A stretch of DNA of 64,000 bases from Enterococcus_K sp051713825. GTDB taxonomy: Bacteria > Bacillota > Bacilli > Lactobacillales > Enterococcaceae. This document shows, in pieces, positions 60,321 to 64,000 of the stretch; position 1 is the stretch's first letter; each line of letters starts with the position of its first letter. The stretch covers positions 124,001 to 188,000 of the forward strand of contig NZ_JBIOQR010000001.1 in NCBI RefSeq assembly GCF_051713825.1, given 5' to 3'. Both the position numbers and the translations under genes were made by a program. The notes beneath the pieces were generated by a model, which did no database searches, was not told the DNA's origin, and saw only the letters and a list, made by a program, of their open reading frames with translations.

Positions 60321-61559
60321 ATGTTAATAAAAAATGCGTACATAGAAAATTCGACGGAGTTAATGGATATTAGAATTATCGATGGAATTTTTTCAGAAAT
60401 AGCCCCTAATTTGAAAGCTAATCATGAAGAAATTCTTGATTTACAGGGAAAAGCAGTCTTTCCGCCATTTATTGAGAGTCATGTTCACTTGGATACTTGC
60501 TTGACTGCCGGACAGCCAGCTTGGAACCAGTCAGGGACACTTTTTGAAGGGATTGAACGTTGGTCTGAACGGAAAAAATTATTAAGCGAAGAAGATATTT
60601 GTTTAAGAGTGAATGAAGCCGTTCGTATGCAAGCAGAGAAGGGGATTCAATATGTAAGAACCCATGTGGACATTACTGACCCTAATCTATTAGCTTTGAA
60701 AACTATGGTGAAGCTCAGAGAAGAATTAAAAGATTTAATGACTATCCAAATTATTGCTTTTCCTCAAGAGGGAATTTTATCTTTCCCTAATGGAAAAGAA
60801 TTGTTGGAAGAAGCGATGAAGCTAGGGGCTGATGGTGTAGGTGCCATCCCACATTTTGAGTTTACACGTGAATATGCAGTAGAAAGTATCAATTACTGTG
60901 TTGATTTGGCTATGCGTTATGATGCATTGATTGATGTACATTGTGATGAGATTGATGATCCTGAAGCTAAGGGCCTAGAGGTATTAGCGTGTCGCGCACT
61001 TGAGACAGGATTGAAGGATAAGGTGACGGCTAGCCATACAACGGCGATGCATTCCTACAATGACGCCTATTGTTCTAAGCTTTTTCGTTTGTTAAAAATG
61101 AGTGACATTAACTTTGTTGCAAATCCACTTGTTAATATTCATTTACAAGGGCGTTTTGATCACTATCCGAAGCGTCGGGGATTAACTCGTGTAAAAGAAC
61201 TTTTGGCAAATGGCAATAATGTTTCTTTTGGCCACGATGATATTTTTGATCCATGGTATCCACTGCGTAATACGGATATGATTGATGTGGTGCATATGGG
61301 TTTACATGTGGGACAAATGATGGGGTATGAGGAAATTATGAATAGTTATCAGTTCATTACGAATAACGCGGCTCAAACGTTATTCTTAGGTGACTCATAT
61401 GGAATTAAGGTCGGCAATTCAGCAGACTTTGTCGTATTAAATGCCCCTAATTTTTACGAGGTTGTAAGTAATCGTTCAGAATTACTTTACTCATTTAAAG
61501 CAGGGAAGAAAATCGTCGAAACAAAACCTGCGGAGACGGTACTTTTTTATGGAAATTAG
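60321..61559 (+). CDS. codA: Cytosine deaminase
   Basis: 412 residues of the amidohydrolase superfamily. The metal and catalytic set His54, His56, His207, Glu210, His239 and Asp306 matches E. coli CodA (61, 63, 214, 217, 246, 313) at a constant offset of 7. LTAGQPAWN and FGHDDIFDPWYPL are characteristic of CodA. It deaminates cytosine to uracil in the cytoplasm; some relatives also act on creatinine or isoguanine. ATG follows AAGGGAGAGGTTC. The gene stands alone; a CodB-like permease is at 43932. Confidence 0.93.
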   Translation: MLIKNAYIENSTELMDIRIIDGIFSEIAPNLKANHEEILDLQGKAVFPPFIESHVHLDTCLTAGQPAWNQSGTLFEGIERWSERKKLLSEEDICLRVNEAVRMQAEKGIQYVRTHVDITDPNLLALKTMVKLREELKDLMTIQIIAFPQEGILSFPNGKELLEEAMKLGADGVGAIPHFEFTREYAVESINYCVDLAMRYDALIDVHCDEIDDPEAKGLEVLACRALETGLKDKVTASHTTAMHSYNDAYCSKLFRLLKMSDINFVANPLVNIHLQGRFDHYPKRRGLTRVKELLANGNNVSFGHDDIFDPWYPLRNTDMIDVVHMGLHVGQMMGYEEIMNSYQFITNNAAQTLFLGDSYGIKVGNSADFVVLNAPNFYEVVSNRSELLYSFKAGKKIVETKPAETVLFYGN

Positions 61560-61819
61560 TTAGCTTACGAGCGATTAATCAAGCGATTTGCTCCTTGCGT
61601 GGGGAGTCTATCCTTAATCAGTAGTGTTGTTTCCCCTGAAAATAGCGGAAAGTAAAGCGAAAAAGAAACATATAAATGAGCCTAAATTATTCATACTTGA
61701 ATAAATAATAACAATGACCTTAAACTCAAGTTTTAGAGAGTTTGGTCCCTGTTTTTTGTTTGAAAGAACAACGGCTCTTTGTCAACTGATATTGGTGAAG
61801 AGAGAGCTTAGAACTATTG

Positions 61820-62116
61820 GAGAGTGTGGGTGGGGGACATAACTCAAAAAAGTTATGTCCCCCACTCCTAGTATCCGAATAACCGATGAGCACAGAAGCA
61901 ACTCCATCTCCACTGCGTTCCGCTCTCAACAACTTCTACGCATGGGACATGCTAGAGTTGAAGGTCTCCACTACGTAAAAACCAAACTCCGATCTCATCA
62001 ATTTCTAAAGGTGGAACACCATAAGAATTGAAGGACTGCGTTCCGCTCTCAACAACTTCTACGCATGGGTCATGCTAGAGTTGAAGGTTCGGAAATAAGC
62101 ATTTCTGTTCCACCTC
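61820..62116 (-). repeat. Long (type B) intergenic repeat, copy 4, inverted
   Basis: A strong hairpin (GTGGGGGACATAACT/AGTTATGTCCCCCAC, 61820-61869) adjoins TATCCGAATAACCG. Two tandem units of 123 bp begin GTTCCGCTCTCAAC at 61917 and 62040. It fills most of the second half of the 654-bp gap after codA; the first half (61560-61819) holds nothing I recognise. Confidence 0.8.
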
Positions 62117-62213
62117 CTTTTGTGTTTTCTTTTAAAGTCGAGTTTTGTTCAACTGTTACAAGTGATTTTTAGATACAGATTTTAAATTAACAAAAAAAAG
62201 TAGGTGATAAGTT

Positions 62214-62861
62214 ATGAAAAGCATGAATAGATTCGTCGTAATATTGTTTATTTCAAGCATATTTCTTATGCTATTTCCTTCGTCAAGTTCTGCGTTATCA
62301 ATGGTACCAGAAGATATCAGAAAACCGAGTCCGTTCAGTGTTCAACTCAGTTTGGAAGGGTTTGTTAGTAAGGTTACATTTAAAAACGAAAGTGATGAGA
62401 CTGTTTTTGTTGATAAAAGCTTATTAGGAGTAAAGGCGATCCCACTTCGTGTATTTTCTAAAACAACTGGTTACTCGGATCTAACGCTTTACAATAGTTT
62501 TACTATAGGAAAAGAAAATTATATTTCTATAAAGCCAGATGAAGAGATAATGATTACTACTAATTTAGAACAATATTATGATTTTACATAAAAAGAATTT
62601 GAAAATCTATATATCGGAGTTAGATTGTATATGGATGTGTTAGACAAACATTTCGAACCGATAGTTGAACGAAATCCTTACGGCGATTTGAAGACAGTAC
62701 AATATTATATAGAATCGAATCTTATCACGTTAAAATATCAAAAAGATGTTTTGCCCTACATTGACAAAAAGAATACCTATAAGTTGAACAACGCTATTAG
62801 TAACGATGCAATTAAAAAAATCGTCCAAACCATTATACAAGTGATTGGAGAAGTTTGGTAA
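62214..62861 (+). pseudogene. Secreted protein gene interrupted by an in-frame stop
   Basis: The first frame (62214-62591, 125 residues) has a signal peptide (MNRFVVILFISSIFLMLFPSSSSA) after GTAGGTGATAAGTT. It stops at TAA 62589-62591, yet the same frame continues at once (KEFENLYIGVRLYMDVLDKHF) to 62861. Removing the one stop gives a coherent protein of about 215 residues, so this is read as a nonsense-mutated gene. A second start at 62625 or 62631 lacks a ribosome site. Function not recognised. Confidence 0.72.
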
Positions 62862-63301
62862 GTTGAGAGCAGGCCGACTTACCTGTCAAATACATAAATT
62901 GAACAAATTTTTGTGAAATTGACTATCAAATATTCAGTTCCTTAGTTTTGTTCAACTATCAGTGCTAAATAAGCTTTATTATCTGAAGCAATAATAATGA
63001 AATGAGTGCACAAGCAACATGGTTTACTTGGAAAGGTCAAAGAGTAGGTCCTAAAAAAATAATTGGGATTGGTGTAAAATCAAAATTGAGGTAACTAACG
63101 TATATCAAGCAGCCAATAGTACAAAATAAAAAAGTACCATGGTTCACGAGATAAGATATATTCTTAGGTTAGCCTATAATGATACTTCCTCTAAGGACGG
63201 GACAGTAATGAGGTGGTTGTATTCGGATTCAATGGCTGAGGGTCCTAATTTAAATGATTTTAAAGGGATTAATAGGGTACATAAATAAAGAGTGGTTATT
63301 C
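62862..63301 (+). pseudogene. Decayed coding remnants
   Basis: Two short frames look like ends of genes but lack ribosome sites or partners. One reads MSAQATWFTWKGQRVGPKK (62999 onward) to a stop at 63094. The other reads YNDTSSKDGTVMRWLYSDS and ends at the stop near 63288. They suggest remains of one or two small secreted proteins. No intact gene here. Confidence 0.4.
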
Positions 63302-64000
63302 ATGGAAAAAATAATATTATTGATTACGATATTAATCTTGACTGGCTGTGGGGGGGAACAAAGCGAAAACTGAAAAAGTATTACTTAGCAATGATAAAAA
63401 TACAGTGGAAAATATAGATAAGAATCAAAGCATTCATTCCAAACAATTAAAAAAGTTAAAAGAGTACGGAATAGCAATGAGTAAGGAGTATGAAACTAAA
63501 GAGCAAATAATCACCACTTCACTAGCTATGGTTGAAGTGAATACTATGGAGGATGTAGAAGACTTAACAGAAATTGGTATTGAAGGAGTTGTGATGTCAG
63601 CTGAACCCTTTGTATTTCATAAATATGAAAATGGTGCGCCTTTTACCAAGATAGTTGTTCATGTTAGGACTGCTTTACATAATAGTGAAGAGTTGGTTGG
63701 AAAAGAAATTACCATTTATGAGCCAGGAGGTTTAATTACTAAGGAAGAACTTGGGTTTCTTGAAAAAAGAGCACCAGAAGCTCCAACGCTTAGTCAAGAA
63801 GAACTGTCAGAAGAGGTCGTTGTAAATATTAACGGGATTAAAAATTCATTTCCTGGGGATGAAGTTGCTCTTTACTTAGTAAAAGTTCCTGGTAATGAAT
63901 TGGGTTTAGAAGAAGATTTTTATCAAATAATGGCGGATTATTTAACAAGATTCGATAAAAATGATGAAACAGAATTGTATGAAAGACCTGATACAGAAAT
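63302..64000 (+). pseudogene. Lipoprotein gene frameshifted at a G7 tract (3' partial)
   Basis: ATG 63302 opens a signal peptide with a lipobox (ILILTGCGG, Cys16), but the frame stops at TGA 63371-63373 after 23 residues. The run of seven G at 63350-63356 is just after the lipobox Cys codon. With one G fewer, the frame continues without a stop to the window edge (from AAC 63357, at least 215 more residues, beginning NKAKTEKVLLSND), rich in Glu and Lys like a secreted lipoprotein. So the gene is switched off by a one-base slip, either a mutation, a phase-variation tract or a sequencing error. Confidence 0.75.

Overview
The window reads as a chromosomal segment of an AT-rich, low-GC Gram-positive bacterium of the Lactobacillales, most likely Enterococcus or a close relative. 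The basis is strong AGGAGG-type ribosome sites, many lipobox lipoproteins, four mannose-class PTS components, CcpA-type cre sites and an IS21-family element. It is an accessory, catabolism-rich region. I saw no rRNA, tRNA, CRISPR array or prophage.

Layout: (1) 1-8041 is a hydroxyproline/proline-peptide operon: a 5'-truncated glycyl-radical enzyme best read as trans-4-hydroxyproline dehydratase (HypD), a membrane protein, ProC, a POT peptide transporter, an amidohydrolase and an M24 Xaa-Pro peptidase. (2) 8291-9507 is a split ThrE-type exporter. (3) 9695-12582 is a complete IS21-family element with a 6-bp target duplication. (4) 12747-18100 is a MurNAc-6-P operon with a mannose-class PTS, an RpiR regulator, MurQ and a serine hydrolase. 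(5) 18231-20130 holds a TauE-type permease and a Dus enzyme. (6) 20353-26854 is an AraC-controlled sugar ABC importer with a YicI-type alpha-xylosidase. (7) 27076-27724 is a HigBA-type toxin-antitoxin pair. (8) 27791-36379 is a quinate/shikimate locus (LysR, two MFS carriers, an old-yellow-enzyme-type reductase, AroE/YdiB, AroD) with a small secreted protein gene inside it. (9) 36639-41496 holds a TetR-ABC set, an XRE regulator and small membrane proteins. (10) 41833-47873 is a PucR, NCS1 permease, DUF917, HyuA-type set. (11) 48423-50746 holds a P-loop kinase and a secreted FAD-dependent reductase lipoprotein with a likely flavinylation motif. (12) 51165-55339 is an exopolysaccharide control module (LCP, Wzz, tyrosine kinase, PHP phosphatase) with no glycosyltransferases after it. 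(13) 57161-60149 holds two related ABC ATPases and one permease. (14) 60321-61559 is cytosine deaminase. (15) 62214-64000 is a decaying stretch of secreted-protein genes, one broken by an in-frame stop and one by a G7 frameshift.

Scattered through the intergenic spaces is a family of palindromic repeats. Members share the same termini (a GGGACAGAAGTG-type end and a CTTCTGTACCCACCGTTTATTCGG-type end, given here only in part) but have different interiors, and usually sit next to a terminator hairpin of the GGGACATAACTT type. Short copies are near-palindromes of about 125 bp; long copies carry 51-bp and 120-bp tandem units. This repeat family, the mannose-type PTS coupled to MurQ, the hydroxyproline-peptide operon and the G7-frameshifted lipoprotein are the observations I rate highest.
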